Origin: Artocarpus heterophyllus
Lineage: Eukaryota > Streptophyta > Magnoliopsida > Rosales > Moraceae
DNA length: 64,000 nt
Reading direction: 5' to 3'
NCBI GenBank assembly: GCA_025403435.1
Contig: CM046333.1
Location: 12,611,770 to 12,675,769, forward strand
Part shown: positions 48,289 to 59,786 of the stretch, piece after piece
Layout of the letters: each line of letters opens with the position of its first letter
How positions within the stretch are numbered: the first letter of the stretch is position 1
Notes under the pieces: generated by a model
The model's input: only the letters and a program-made list of their open reading frames with translations
Told to the model about the DNA's origin: nothing
Database searches by the model: none
Translations under genes and position numbers: made by a program

Positions 48289-50438
48289 TGTAACGCCTTG
48301 AAATTTATTTAATGTTAATGTAATATAAATGATGAATTAGTGTGCCATAATTAATGTTTTAACATTAATTTGATTACTTGGTTGGATTTTGAATTTTTGG
48401 TTGTTTTGTTAATTTGGTGAATTCAAATGATTTCTTATTGTTTTAAAATGATGTTTTGAGTTTTAAAACGCAACAATTTGTAAGATGTTAAAAATACTCC
48501 GTTTTACAAAATTGTGGGCAGCACATGGTTTTTGCACAGTAAAATCACCCACCGATTTTCTCTATTTATTCTCTCTCTCTCCCTCTCTCTCTTCACTCTG
48601 CTCACACTCTCTCTCTGTCTCTCTTGATCTCCCTCTCGGTCTCTCATTTCTCTCTCTATCTCTCTCACAAATTTTTGAATCAAATTCGAATCCAAGCTTC
48701 GGGGTAGCAAGGAGGAAGCTCAGGAACGTGATTTGACAACCGAGAACGCGGATTGAAGCTTCGATTTGAGGTTAGTTTTGAAATTTCTAAACTTTTTCTA
48801 AAATTTTCAATTTTGTGCATTTTTGAAATCTAGGTTTGTTTAAGCTTAGAAAACCTTTGATTTGAGTTAAATGAACTTAGAATAACTAGAGTCTAAGCCT
48901 AGATTGAAGAAAAATGGATTGGATTCAAGATTTTTTATTTTTCTCCTCATTTTTTCATTTTCAGATTTTTGAGATTTTTGAGTTTAAATCTTGTTTAAAT
49001 GAGTCCAAATGTGTTCTAGTATGTTTTTCTATCAACTATGATTGTTTTCCATGTCTAGGATTTGAGAAAAACAGGTTAGAATCAAAATTTGAATTTTGGA
49101 GATCGGAAAACCCGTGGCTGAATTTTTGGGTTTTCCCAGTTTGGCAGGCCAGACCACGTGTTCGGCAGGCCGGATCAAGGAGCGGCCGGTCGGTGTTCAT
49201 CTTTCCGGCAGGCCGAACCTGGGAATGTTCGGCCGACCGAACCTAGCTTCCGGCAGGCCGAACTGTAGAGTTCGGCCGGCCGAAGCAGGGAGTCCAGCAG
49301 GCCGGCCGAGCATCGAGAATTTTGTGATTTTTCACCCGTTTTCACTGTTTTAAACCCCGATTTAAATTTCAACCTTATAGAATAATTTTAAAGATATAAA
49401 TGGCACACTAGGGCATCATGAAATGGTTTAGTAACATAGAATGTCTCGAACTAGATATTGATCGACTTAGTGTGTATCTAGGATCGTTCGTGATTCCGCA
49501 GAGCTAACGTATAGCGGACCGGGATTACGATGTGGGGCACCGGCACGAGTATTGAGGTAGGACTTCTACCCCATTTACTTGGTAGCCTAGTTTCAAAATG
49601 ATTTGGCTTTGAAAAGGATTTCTATTAAAATGTTTTCAACGGTTGTTTGAAAATGAATTTATTGGTTATATCTTAATATACCGTGAACTGAAATGGACTT
49701 CATAATGAATGTAAATGACAACATTTGGTAATTGGGTTTTGAATGATGATGATACTAAGCACATAGGCATGATGCCATATCAGAGATCGGGTAGTGTAGC
49801 GATCGACCTTAGGGGTAGGTCCCGAAACCCAGCTGGGCCACTACGATGGTGATATTATTATGGTTTGCCTAGGAAAAAGAAAATGATATTTCTGGTTGTT
49901 CGTGTAAACTGTTCTGGGTAAGGACGGTTTTACTTAAATTTGCTTATTTATTTATTTATTCTTTTAAATAATTCATGAACAATGAAATGTTTCTTTAAAA
50001 ATTAAATCATTTTATAAAACATAGTCCTACTGAGCCTTTCGCTCACGTTTTATTTGTTTTTTAAATTTTCCCCCTCTAGGTGGTTTTCCAGTTAGGTTTA
50101 GAGAAGACTCACCGGACAGAACCCAGGAGCAATAGAGGGACTAGTAAACTTATTTGTATTATTTAAATCAAAGCATGTAAGATCTTAACTTTATTTGTAC
50201 TTGAACTGTGATTGTATTTATGATATTGTCAGTACCATGTGTGTGCACAAGTTGTGGGTTTGTGGAACCCATACTCGCTATGTTTATTCTTTAATATTAA
50301 TTATTCATGCAATGGCTTTCCTTAAATTTTCACATTTTATATTTAACTCAAACTCTTAAACTCTTGATTTTAATTAAATTCTCTTTTAATTAATTTAAAT
50401 AATCCGTCACGTCACCTCCTGTACTCCGGGACGTGACA
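48289..50438 (+). mobile_element. Solo LTR, 2150 bp; TSD ATACA
   Basis: Starts TGTAACGCCTTG and ends CCGGGACGTGACA. ATACA at 48284-48288 and 50439-50443 is a perfect target duplication. A CT-rich leader follows a TATTTATT box (about 48560-48665). At 49140-49306 sits a GC-rich array of eight TTCGGCAGGCCGAA-like units. The CCTACTGAGCCTTTCGCTCACG block near 50026 is typical of plant Ty3/gypsy-type LTRs (inference). No coding domain was found. Confidence 0.9.
49140..49306. repeat. GC-rich palindromic array, 21-24 bp period, 8 units
   Basis: Cores of about 14 bp (TTCGGCAGGCCGAA, TTCGGCCGACCGAA, TTCGGCCGGCCGAA) begin at about 49140, 49161, 49182, 49204, 49228, 49249, 49271 and 49293. It is far more GC-rich than the rest of the LTR. 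Confidence 0.85.
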
Positions 50439-50505
50439 ATACAAGACTTGACACTGTTTGAGTTAAAATGGATGAATTAGAACCAACTTCGCTAAATGCC
50501 CTATA

Positions 50506-52649
50506 AAATCATAATTTTGCTTGTACTCCAAATATATAAAACCTGACTTCCAATTAACTCTTACTTAAGGCATCTCTTTGGACTCCATTTTGCACTAATT
50601 GATCTCTTCTTTAAGTTAAAAGGGGAAAAGAAAAAGAACCATAGTAACAAAAGAGTGATTAGAGGGTTTTCCTTTTGGTGCGCGTGGTGAGGGTTGTAAA
50701 TTGCGAGGGGGACTCTTGGAGTGTTCTACACTGTGGAATTGACTCAGCTGGATTGTCTTATCCAAGTTGACTGATCTTGTGATTCAGACTGTGACATTTT
50801 TTTACAGAATTCTGTAGTGCGGATATTAATCAACTTTTTTCTTCTTTTAGAAAGTTTATCCTAAAATTTCAAATTTAAAGCATGGTTGCTTCTTTTTTTT
50901 CCCCTATCTAGCGCATTATCTTCGTTTTTTCCCCCCTAATCTATCTCTTCTTTTTTTTCTTTAATCTTATGATTCAAAACTTTTTTAATTATTAACTGAT
51001 ATCTACAATATAATCCGTATTCAAATTGATATTTCGAATAAACGATTGGACAAAAGAAAATTAAGGTAAAAGGGAAGAGAGAAAAATATGTTTTTTTTTT
51101 CCCTTGGAGAACAATAGTGCTGAAAAGTAAAAACGCTACATACATCAGGAATTTCGACTTAATTTATTTTTCTTTTGATACTGTATATGAATCCTTTTTT
51201 TTTTTTTTTTTAGTTGGATAAATGAATCAATTACGCATCTAAACCTTTGACTTTTTATCTTACAGGCATTTTATCAACCATTAATTCCCAGGAGATATCC
51301 CATCTGTTTAGTAATTTTATTCCAACCATCCTTCTAGCTTCTCTCTTGTGGTCCGATGGTCCAAGGACAAAGCTAGAATTTTTTTTAAACAAGCTAGAGT
51401 TAGGTTAATATATTAAATTAAATTAATTATAAAATAGAGTATAGTTAGAAATAAAACTTGTAAGCTATGAAAAATTTAAATATTCTACACAAATTATATT
51501 TAATTAGAAAATTTTGGGGAAAGGGGATAATAAATTTTAGATCAAAATTGAGGGTAGAAATGCAACCTTTTGATCAACACTAAGCATAAAATTTGCAATT
51601 AGAAAATTTTGGGAGGTAAAGAAAGAAAACATGGGGGTAAAAGAATAAGATCCCCCTCCCCCAGCTAGCTTCATTCCGGTCGATAGAGTTGGTATAGAGA
51701 TTAAGAATCGTTACAAGGAGGAGTGACCACCCTGTAACAATGTCGGGTGAAGTAGAACAACCTCCTTTTTGGTTCCATTAATCCGCTTAAATTAGAAAGC
51801 GAGATTAGATTTTTCTCATTATGCTTTAAAGTACTTACAGGTATTTCGTTAATTCTATACCGGTAAAAATTTCTGTTAGGAAATTAGAGAGAGGTGAGAT
51901 AAGAGTTTTCAATATAATTTATAATATTAGTTTAGGGTACCTGGCTTTTACCACCTATGTTTACACAACATATGTTTGGTAAACTTTTTTAATGGGTTAT
52001 TATTGTTTTGATGTATTTTTGTCAAAACATTAAATTCATACTCTGTTATTTGAAGAATATAAAAAGAATGTAGCTTATTGTTTGTGAAAATATTATTAGT
52101 ACCCTGAGTTGATTCTTGGATGCAAAATATACTTATTTATCCTCTTATTGATTTTGTTTTAATTTCATTTTGCTTCAAATTTTTTTCCCAAAAAAAAAAA
52201 CTTTTTAAGACTTGTATTCAAATATATTAAACATTTTTTTAGTGTTAAAAGGTTTTTTTTAAAAAAAATTTACATCGAGAGAATCAAATATCATCTTTAC
52301 ACTCTATATGGTACGAGGGATGAGAAGTAGAAGGATTGAGAGAGTTAGAGGGACTGAGAATAGAAATGATGGAGAAGAATTATAGTCATCGTTTTTGTTG
52401 TTTGGTAGGATGGATAGAGAATTGAAAGGATTGAAGATAATTATTTATGAAATTACTAGATATGACATTTATATGATTTGTTAATAATTTATTTAGCAGG
52501 TAATATAGTTTTTTTAACTTAAAGTAGAGGATTGCTTAAATCTCTGTCTCCCTCCAACCAAACAAAAAATTTGACCTTTACTTATCTCTCTCCCTCTATC
52601 CCTCTTCCTTTGTTTCTACCAAACATAGCGTTAAATAAAAAAGGGACAG
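50506..52649. other. Intergenic DNA, no gene
   Basis: AT-rich with several homopolymers. 52310-52660 has weak MITE-like ends (GTTTGGTAGGATGG ... TTTCTACCAAACATAGCG) that may bound another short element. No coding signal was seen. Confidence 0.45.
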
Positions 52650-53120
52650 GATTTCAACAAACGACGGTGTCTAATAAACGACTATTTAAAAAGTTACAAA
52701 ACGAAAATAATATATGATACACAAAAAACGACAAAAATATGAAAGCCACAGACTCAAACGACATGATACACAAAAAACGACAAAAATATTAAAGCCACAG
52801 CATCTTAGCCGACAACATCATCTTCCTAGAAAGATAATTTGTTAGGATGATATCTAATAAACGACAACGACTAAAAACGACGTCATATATTTGGAAACGA
52901 CAAAATCTTTAAGAAGCAGAACCCAAAAATAAAAAAATAAGGAAAAAACGACAGCACCTTAATAGTACGTAATTAATCATGGAACAAATGAAACAATTCT
53001 CAGCCAAAAAAAAAAAAAAAAAAACAAAAACAAAAACAAAACAAACGAAACAATAATATCCAAGTACACGACAACATTTCTAATAAGTGACATTATCTTC
53101 ATCATAAAACGACAAGTTTG
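52650..53120 (+). mobile_element. AACGACA cluster 2, candidate DNA-transposon subterminal region
   Basis: Exact AACGACA at 52727, 52757, 52776, 52860, 52896, 52947 and 53108, with variants (AACGACG, AACGACT, GCCGACA, ACACGACA) between, all in one orientation. It shares ACGACGTCATA with cluster 1 at 33280-33800. It includes a 49-bp direct repeat (ATACACAAAAAACGACAAAA at 52717 and 52766). No transposase was found. CACTA-type assignment is inferred from architecture only. Confidence 0.45.
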
Positions 53121-53284
53121 CCAAAAAAAAAGATAATAACAAACTCCAATAAAAAAAAAATGTAATTGTTTTTCCTTTCCTTTACTTACAGACAACCTAG
53201 AAAAAATTTCTTATATATATATATAGACACACACACATATACACATATATATAACAAATACATATACATATACATAAAGATGAA

Positions 53285-53625
53285 AGTTTATATGAGAAAA
53301 ATTACAGATTATGCCACACTTTTAAAAGTTGTGTTTATTTATACCACACTTAGAAAAGTTTATGTCACTCTATTATTTAAATTACATGTTAAGTTGTGCT
53401 ATAAATAAATATGTGTGACATTTATAAAAAGTAAATCTTAAAAGATAACGTTTATAAAAATTTTCCAAAAGAAAATTACAAGTTATGCCACGCTTTAAAA
53501 GTTGTTTTTATTTATACCACATTTAGAAAAGTTAATGTCACTTTATCATTCAAATTATATGTTAAGTTATGACTATAAATGAACATGTGTGGCATTTATA
53601 AAAATTAAATTAAATATTTTATCAA
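53285..53625. repeat. Diverged tandem duplication, unit about 175 bp
   Basis: AAAATTACAGATTATGCCAC (about 53299) and AAAATTACAAGTTATGCCAC (about 53474) start two copies that both run through TTTATTTATACCACA, ATGTTAAGTT and GACATTTATAAAAA-type blocks. Confidence 0.85.
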
Positions 53626-55548
53626 GATTATACTAGTGTTTATGGATTTAATTAAATTGAATATTTTATATTTTAAAATATAAATAATTGACTAACAAAA
53701 TGTAGAAAACTATTAATTTATGGAGTCAAGTCTAATTTATACTAATTTATACACATACTTAACTTCTATATTAAAATTAAAACCACCACATTAAAAAAAA
53801 AAAAAAAAAAAAAAAGGGTAGGGGAGGCCTGTCTGGGTCCAATTATACACAAGTTGCCATATGCAAGTACTTCCCCTTAAACTTCCCCCCTACAAGCTAG
53901 CAATATATACTGACAATATATTGTATTACTTGCTGGTAACAAAGTTGTGAAGTAGCGCTCAAATTGAGATTTAAGTTTGTCGCCGAAAGTACGTGACCTC
54001 TGAAGAGAGTTGGTCTTATCTCATGTGTTTCAGTAGTAGTGGTGACTTGAAGGAGAATGGGGCTAATCTCTTTCTTCATAGACTCCACAGTTTCCATGTC
54101 AACTTCTCTCCCTGAGATATCCCTCACGTAAAACGCGATCACGGCTTTCTCTCCCTGCGTAGCCACGTCCGCTTGAACCACAGCAAGGCCGTTCTCTCGC
54201 AGAGAGAGTAATCCTACCCTATTCTCTGCCCAAAGTTCTAGCCGAATTCCCTGCAAATGTCATTCATAATTAATCCACAGAAATTTAACTCCTATGTCTC
54301 TTTGTCTTAATCATTAATTTTACGTCCTTTTAAATAATATCACGTTAAATTAACATATTATGTCACATCAATTTAAGTGTTATGCTGGTTAAAATATTTT
54401 AATTGATGTAATATAATATTATCTAGAGACAAAAAAGAAGGAGAAAAAGAGGGAAACAAGTGAAACAAAAATGGTGATTTAATTGGGCTGATGATAATCT
54501 CTTCGTTCAATTGCGGCCTCTAACCATTTTATGATTATTTCCTTTTCGCTCTCTGTGCTCAATGCTTTCCCTTCTACATGTCGTATAAAATACTCCTGCA
54601 ACGACAATATTTATCTTTAATCTGCGTCTAGTATTAACATTAAGATGGTCCAATCATGTTGTGAATATTACAACAAGTGATTAAAAAGATATTATAATTA
54701 CGAGAAAAAAGTTTTTTATTTATATATAAATATTGACTGAAAAGCAAAACCATGAGTAGAGCTCAAGAAAGCGTGGAAGATCAAGTAATGCATGTCGGTG
54801 AGCTTGCAAACTCTATCAAACATTAGACGAGGCCGATCCTTGCATTCCACGCTGACTATGGAGTAACCCTTCTCTTCCCAGCTTTCGATCCCAGCTCTGC
54901 ACCTTCTCTTCCTATGCTTAACGCCCTCATCTGCCTCCTGCTGCTGCGGTCTTTCTCCGCCGTCCTCCAATCAAAACGGCGTCGTCCGTGCCGCCCCGTC
55001 GATGTCCCGGACGCTCAGCATGAGCTGCTGCAGCCACCGCTCCACGTCTCTGGTCGTTGCCCTCGCCGCCGCCGACTAGCCCTGCTGGTCTCGCCAGAGC
55101 TCCGGCAGGAAGTGGTGTCGGCGCGGTGGAGGGTGGTGATAGCGGGGATCGGCTCCGATCGGCGTGTCGGTCGACTGGCGGAGATGCAGGCGACACAGGC
55201 GAGGCGGGCATTGTGGCTCCACAGGTGGACCTTCGCTATGTTGCACCCGAGGTCGGCGAGGGCCGTTGATATCTCCGAGAACAGGCCGGGCCGGTCACCG
55301 GGTTTTTCAGGTTCCAACGAAAGCTTATCGGCATAGGCCTGGGCTGACCTTGTAACAGAGTTCTTGGGAGAATTAGGCCCGGTTGTGCCAATGGCCTAAC
55401 AATTAATTAAAATCTTCTCCAAAATTAGTTATAATGCCAAATATTGCTTTTGAACAATTAATGAACATAGTGTGTGAAAACATTCTATGTGAAGTAATAT
55501 GTACCTGCTGTATATAGTTAATGAGGTTATCATCTGTAATTTTGTTAC

Positions 55549-56326
55549 TGTTGGGGAATTAGGCGACTCCTAATTCCAAGGATCGCAAGAACGAACAATT
55601 GTAGAAAATAAATAGGAGAAAAGAAGAAAAAGAGACACCAAATTTTTATACAGGTTCGTCCAAATTTGAGACTACGTCCTGTTTCTGCCGCTTGCAGATT
55701 CCACTATGATGAAGGAGATTACAGATTACAAGAGCAGTTTCTCACACACTCACAAATTGTGCTTACCAAAACTCTCTTCTATCTAACACCCAATGGGAAT
55801 TTTTCTCTCTCAAGGATGAAGCTCTCAAGAATTTTGCCTCTCACAATTTTCACACACAGTTTGCACACACCCAACCCTAGCCACCTTGTGTCTATTTATA
55901 ACCAAAGGAGGAGAAAATAGCAACTAATGGGAAACCCTAGTGGTTTCCCATTTTTGGGACCTTTGAATTCGACTTTGATTCAAAACACGTCGCGCAGCAC
56001 AGCGCGTCAGCGCCGCGGCGCTCGAAACGAGCGCTGCGGCGCTCCCCTGCGGCGCCTAGGCGCTCTTCTCCTGGCGCCTAGGCGCTCACCACTCGACGCC
56101 TCGGCATAATCCTCCTGGCGCCTAGGCGCTTGCCACATTGCGCCTAGGCGCAATTCACCTGGCGCCTAGGCGCTCTCCTTATGGCGCCTAGGCGCCCTCA
56201 TCCCAGCGCCGCGGCGCTCTTCTGCCAGAGTCGCGGCGCTTGCTCTCTGCCTTCGAGGGCGCGTTTTTCTCCATTTTTCTTCCTTTTGCTGGGTTGTCAA
56301 CTTGATTTGGCTCCACATCTGCAACA
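55549..56326 (-). repeat. 3' LTR of the copia element
   Basis: Minus strand starts TGTTGCAGATGTGG and ends AATTCCCCAACA. A TATA box (TATAAATAG on minus) lies near 55893-55901. The GC-rich 21-22 bp array (11 units) lies upstream of that box, in U3. Confidence 0.95.
56009..56240. repeat. Palindromic GGCGCCTAGGCGCT array, 11 units, 21-22 bp period (3' LTR)
   Basis: Unit starts: 56009, 56030, 56051, 56073, 56095, 56117, 56139, 56161, 56183, 56205, 56227. Cores are GGCGCCTAGGCGCT or AGCGCCGCGGCGCT, each about 14 bp, with an 8-bp spacer. The unit at 56095 is degenerate (GACGCCTCGGCA). Confidence 0.95.
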
Positions 56327-56340
56327 ATCTCCCACTTGGA
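56327..56340 (-). other. Polypurine tract
   Basis: Minus strand CCAAGTGGGAGAT directly abuts the 3' LTR; this form is common in copia elements. Confidence 0.85.
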
Positions 56341-56384
56341 GACTAATCAATCACCATGTCTCCCACTGCAGCGGCAACGACTTC

Positions 56385-59018
56385 TCACGCCTCTTGGAGA
56401 AGTCCAACTGAAGTTGCGCACAACTTCAGTTTCTCAATCGGATCCATCTTGGTGAGCATATCTCTGGATCCTTTTACCACCCACCTTGCCTTATACCGCT
56501 TGCTGCCAGCACTTTTATCTTTTGCCCGGTATACCCTCTTGTTGTGCAATGACTTTTTACTCTGTGGTAACTTTGCCAGTTGCCATGTCCGATCCAACTC
56601 GTCCCTCATGGCCAACTCCCACTTGACCGAATCTCCAGCCTCCATGGCTTCATCAAAGCTCTCTGGCTCACCTCTGTCGGTCAACAAGATATAATGCAGA
56701 GATGGTGAGTATCTCTGCGGTGGTCTGATTGTCCTGCTAGACCTCCTGACTGGTGTGGCAGGAGTCCTCTGGTTTTCTTCTAGAGCTATGTTTTCCTGGT
56801 CTTCAACCTCTGGATTTTGCACCTCCACTTCAGGCAGATCCTTCAATGGAATCACCTCAGGCTTCTTATCTTCAGAACCTGAACCCCTGGAGTCCGTGCT
56901 GTCTCTGTCCTTGTACAGAACACCTTCGTTGAAGATCACATCCTTGCTCCTGATAATCTTCTGGCTTTGGTCATCCTAGAGACGATAACCAAACTCAAGT
57001 CCGCCATAGCCAACCAGAAAACACTTCTTTGACTTGGCATCCAGTTTACTTCTAGCAGCAGAATCAATGTGTGCATAGGAAACACAACCAAAGACTCTCA
57101 AGTAAGAGAGATCCACCTGTTTATGGCTCCAAACTTCTTTCGGTAGCTTGAACTTCAGCGGTGTGGATGGACTTCTGTTGATCAGATGAGCGGCTGTGTT
57201 AATTGCCTCAGCCCAAAACATCTTTGGCAGCCCTGCATACAACCTCATGCTTCTGGCACGCTCGTTTAAAGTCCTGTTCATCCTCTCAGCTACCCCATTC
57301 TGTTGTGGTTTCCCTAGAATGGTCTTCTTCATCTTTATCCCATTCTCAGCACAGTACCGCCTGAAATCTTCACCTAGGTACTCTCCCCCATTGTTAGACT
57401 GCAAGCACTTCACCTTCAAATCTGTCTCGTTCTCCACCATGGCTTTCCATCTCTTGAAAGCATCGAACACATCAGATTTGTTTTTCAGAAAGTAAACCCA
57501 TACCTTCCTGCTTGAGTCATCAATGAACGTCACATAGTAGTTTGCGCCACCAAGGGAAGTCACCGGCGCAGGCCCCCACACATCAGTGTGAACAAGCTCC
57601 AATCTCCTGGACTTAGGCTCTCTACCCATCTTTGAGAAACTGACTCTCTTCTGTTTACCAAAGATGCAGGCTTCACACAAACTGTGATCAACAGTTTTCA
57701 AACCCGACAGTTTTCCTTTGCAGTGAAGCACCTTCATACCCTTCTCACTCATGTGACCGAGCCTATAATGCCATAGCTCAGTATTGGCAGCAGAATCAGC
57801 AACTGCTAGGGTATCTCTGCAACTAGAGTTCATGTAGAGAGTTCCAGCCTTGCGTCCCCGAGCAATAACCATCGCTCCTTTCGTGACTTTCCAACCTCCA
57901 CAATTGAAAAATACTTTATGTCTATCATCATCTAGTTGCCCCACCGAAATCAAGTTACGCATTAATTTAGGAACATGTCTCACCTTATGAATCTTCCATA
58001 CCGACCCATTAGGCATTTTTAAACTGACATCTCCAATGCCAACTATATCCAAAGGTTCTCCATCAGCGAGATAAACCTTACCATGATTTCCAACAACGTA
58101 GTTCTCTAGGACATGACGGTGTGCTGTGGAGTGGAATGATGCTCCTAAGTCTATCACCCACGAATCAAAAGAACTGTCGACAGACAAGATTAAAGCATCA
58201 TGTTGCTCTTCAGTGGCGGCGTTGGCTGCGTCATTAGTCTTGTCTTTATTCTTCCTTGGAGCCCTGCAGTTCTTTTTCAAGTGGCCCGTCTTCCCACAGT
58301 TCCAACACTCCATTGTCCTACCGTTCCTTGACTTGCTTCTCTCATTCCTCGACTTGCCTCTCCTGCCCTTATCTCTGTTGGATTGCCTGTCAAGTTTCCT
58401 GCCCCTATTATCAACATTAAGGGCCGAGTTCGACGAAGAGGCTTCTCCTGAGTCCTTCCTGCGAACTTCTTCCGCCAGAATAGAATTTCTGACATCAACA
58501 AACTTCAATTTTGCACTCCCAAGAGAATTCGTAATGGCCACCCTCATGGGTTCCCAGCTATTCGGTAACGAGGCCAAGAGGATTAGAGCATTGATCTCAT
58601 CATCGAATTTAATCTCTACCGAGACCAATTGGTTTAGGACGGTGTTGAAACTGTTCAGGTGCTCTACCACCGAGGCACCTTCAGACATCTTTAAATTAAA
58701 GAGCTTCTTCATGAGATGTACCTTGTTATTAGCTGAGGGCTTCTCATACATCTCTGACAGAGCCTTCATCATCCCTGCTGTAGTGGTCTCCTTCGCAACG
58801 TTGTGGGCAACGTTCTTTGACAAAGTCAAACGGATCACACCGAGTACCTGTCTATCAAGGAGACTCCACTCCTCATCCTTCATGCCTTCGGGCTTACTAC
58901 CCAAGGGCAAGTGCAGTTTCCTGCTGTATAGGTAGTCCTCTACTTGCATCCTCCAATAGGAAAAATCTGAACCATCAAATTTGGTGATGCCGGCCGCCAT
59001 ACCTTCTTCTCCAGTCAT
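56385..59018 (-). pseudogene. Copia gag-pol polyprotein, defective
   Basis: One frame of 878 codons. Gag: residues 1-about 200, with a UBN2-like region. A zinc knuckle (CWNCGKTGHLKKNC, from C238) follows. Protease: the active site reads IDLGAS at 289-294 where DSGAS is usual. GAG-pre-integrase: HYRLGHMSEKGM with a CEACIFGK zinc site. Integrase core: D479, then SNNGGEY where SDNGGEY is expected (position 542 is Asn), and E578 in GVAERMNR, with normal spacing. A stop codon (TAG, 56976-56978) interrupts the frame after GLEFGYRL. The frame then continues through a short connector into the start of reverse transcriptase (RYKARWVVKG) and jumps at about 56467 to the normal C-terminal end (DMLTKMDPIEKLKLC), so nearly all of RT and RNase H is deleted. 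The protein cannot function on its own. Confidence 0.95.
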
Positions 59019-59038
59019 CGTTCTTGATCAAAACCTCC

Positions 59039-59050
59039 GCTCTGATACCA
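59039..59050 (-). other. Primer binding site (initiator tRNA-Met)
   Basis: Minus strand TGGTATCAGAGC, two bases inside the 5' LTR end. It is complementary to the 3' end of plant initiator methionine tRNA, the usual copia primer. Confidence 0.92.
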
Positions 59051-59052
59051 GT

Positions 59053-59786
59053 TGTTGGGGAATTAGGCGACTCCTAATTCCAAGGATCGCAAGAACGAAC
59101 AATTGCAGAAAATAAATAGGAGAAAAGAAGAAAAAGAGACACCAAATTTTTATACAGGTTCGTCCAAATTTGAGACTACGTCTTGTTTCTGCCGCTTGCA
59201 GATTCCACTATGATGAAGGAGATTACAGATTACAAGAGCAGTTTCTCACACACTCACAAATTGTGCTTACCAAAACTCTCTTCTATCTAACACCCAATGG
59301 GAATTTTTCTCTCTCAAGGATGAAGCTCTCAAGAATTTTGCCTCTCATAATTTTCACACACAGTTTTCACACACCCAACCCTAGCCACCTTGTGTCTATT
59401 TATAACCAAAGGAGGAGAAAATAGCAACTAATGGGAAACCCTAGTGGTTTTCCGTTTTTGGGACCTTTGAATTCGACTTTGATTCAAAACACATCGCGCA
59501 GCACAGCGCGTCAGCGCCGCGGCGCTCGAAACGAGCGCTACGACACTCCCCTGCGGCGCCTAGGCGCTCACCACTCGACGCCTCGGCATAATCCTCCTGG
59601 CGCCTAGGCGCTTGCCACATTGCGCCTAGGCGCAATTCACCTGGCGCCTAGGCGCTCTCCTTATGGCGCCTAGGCGCCCTCATCCCAGCGCCGCGGCGCT
59701 TGCTCTCTGCCTTCGAGGGCGCGTTTTTCTCCATTTTTCTTCCTTTTGCTGGATTGTCAACTTGATTTGGCTCCACATCTGCAACA
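59053..59786 (-). repeat. 5' LTR of the copia element
   Basis: Same sequence as the 3' LTR apart from scattered, mostly transition, substitutions and an array shorter by two units (9 units). It drives the element on the minus strand. Confidence 0.95.
59513..59700. repeat. Palindromic GGCGCCTAGGCGCT array, 9 units (5' LTR)
   Basis: Unit starts: 59513, 59534, 59555, 59577, 59599, 59621, 59643, 59665, 59687. Compared with the other LTR, the units corresponding to 56051/56073 are merged into one and the 56227 unit is gone. Confidence 0.95.

Larger units (their letters stand above)
48184..50505. mobile_element. MITE family C, second copy, split by a solo LTR
   Basis: Left part 48184-48288 (TAATAGGGTGTTAAGAAAGT ... 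ACTGTAACATACA) and right part 50444-50505 (AGACTTGACACTG ... GCTAAATGCCCTA) rejoin cleanly once the LTR and one ATACA are removed. It directly follows the previous copy. Confidence 0.75.
55549..59786 (-). mobile_element. Ty1/copia retrotransposon, internally deleted; TSD GTTAC
   Basis: 4.24 kb, flanked by GTTAC at 55544-55548 and 59787-59791. The coding strand is minus, so the right LTR is the 5' LTR. LTRs are 55549-56326 (778 bp) and 59053-59786 (734 bp). By eye they differ by about 11 substitutions plus two 22-bp deletions, about 1.5 percent, so insertion is recent. The primer site and polypurine tract are present. The internal region is only about 2.7 kb because most of reverse transcriptase and RNase H is missing. 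Gag and integrase order and motifs resemble the Tork/TNT1 lineage (inference). It sits inside an exon of the ACR pseudogene, in the same orientation. Confidence 0.97.

Noticed and set aside
49096..49353. GC-rich open frames of 65-110 codons
   Set aside because: They come from the 21-22 bp palindromic array, which stays open in several frames.
54914..55336. 140-codon plus-strand open frame and several overlapping ones
   Set aside because: Antisense to the GC-rich ACT-domain exon of the ACR pseudogene; length is due to GC content.
56009..56240. Regular direct repeats resembling a CRISPR array
   Set aside because: The window is a plant genome, the repeat core is 14 bp with 8-bp related spacers, there are no Cas genes, and it sits in an LTR.
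58126..58935. 269-codon plus-strand open frame
   Set aside because: It is exactly antisense to the gag/zinc-knuckle region of the copia polyprotein, which has clear family motifs on the minus strand.
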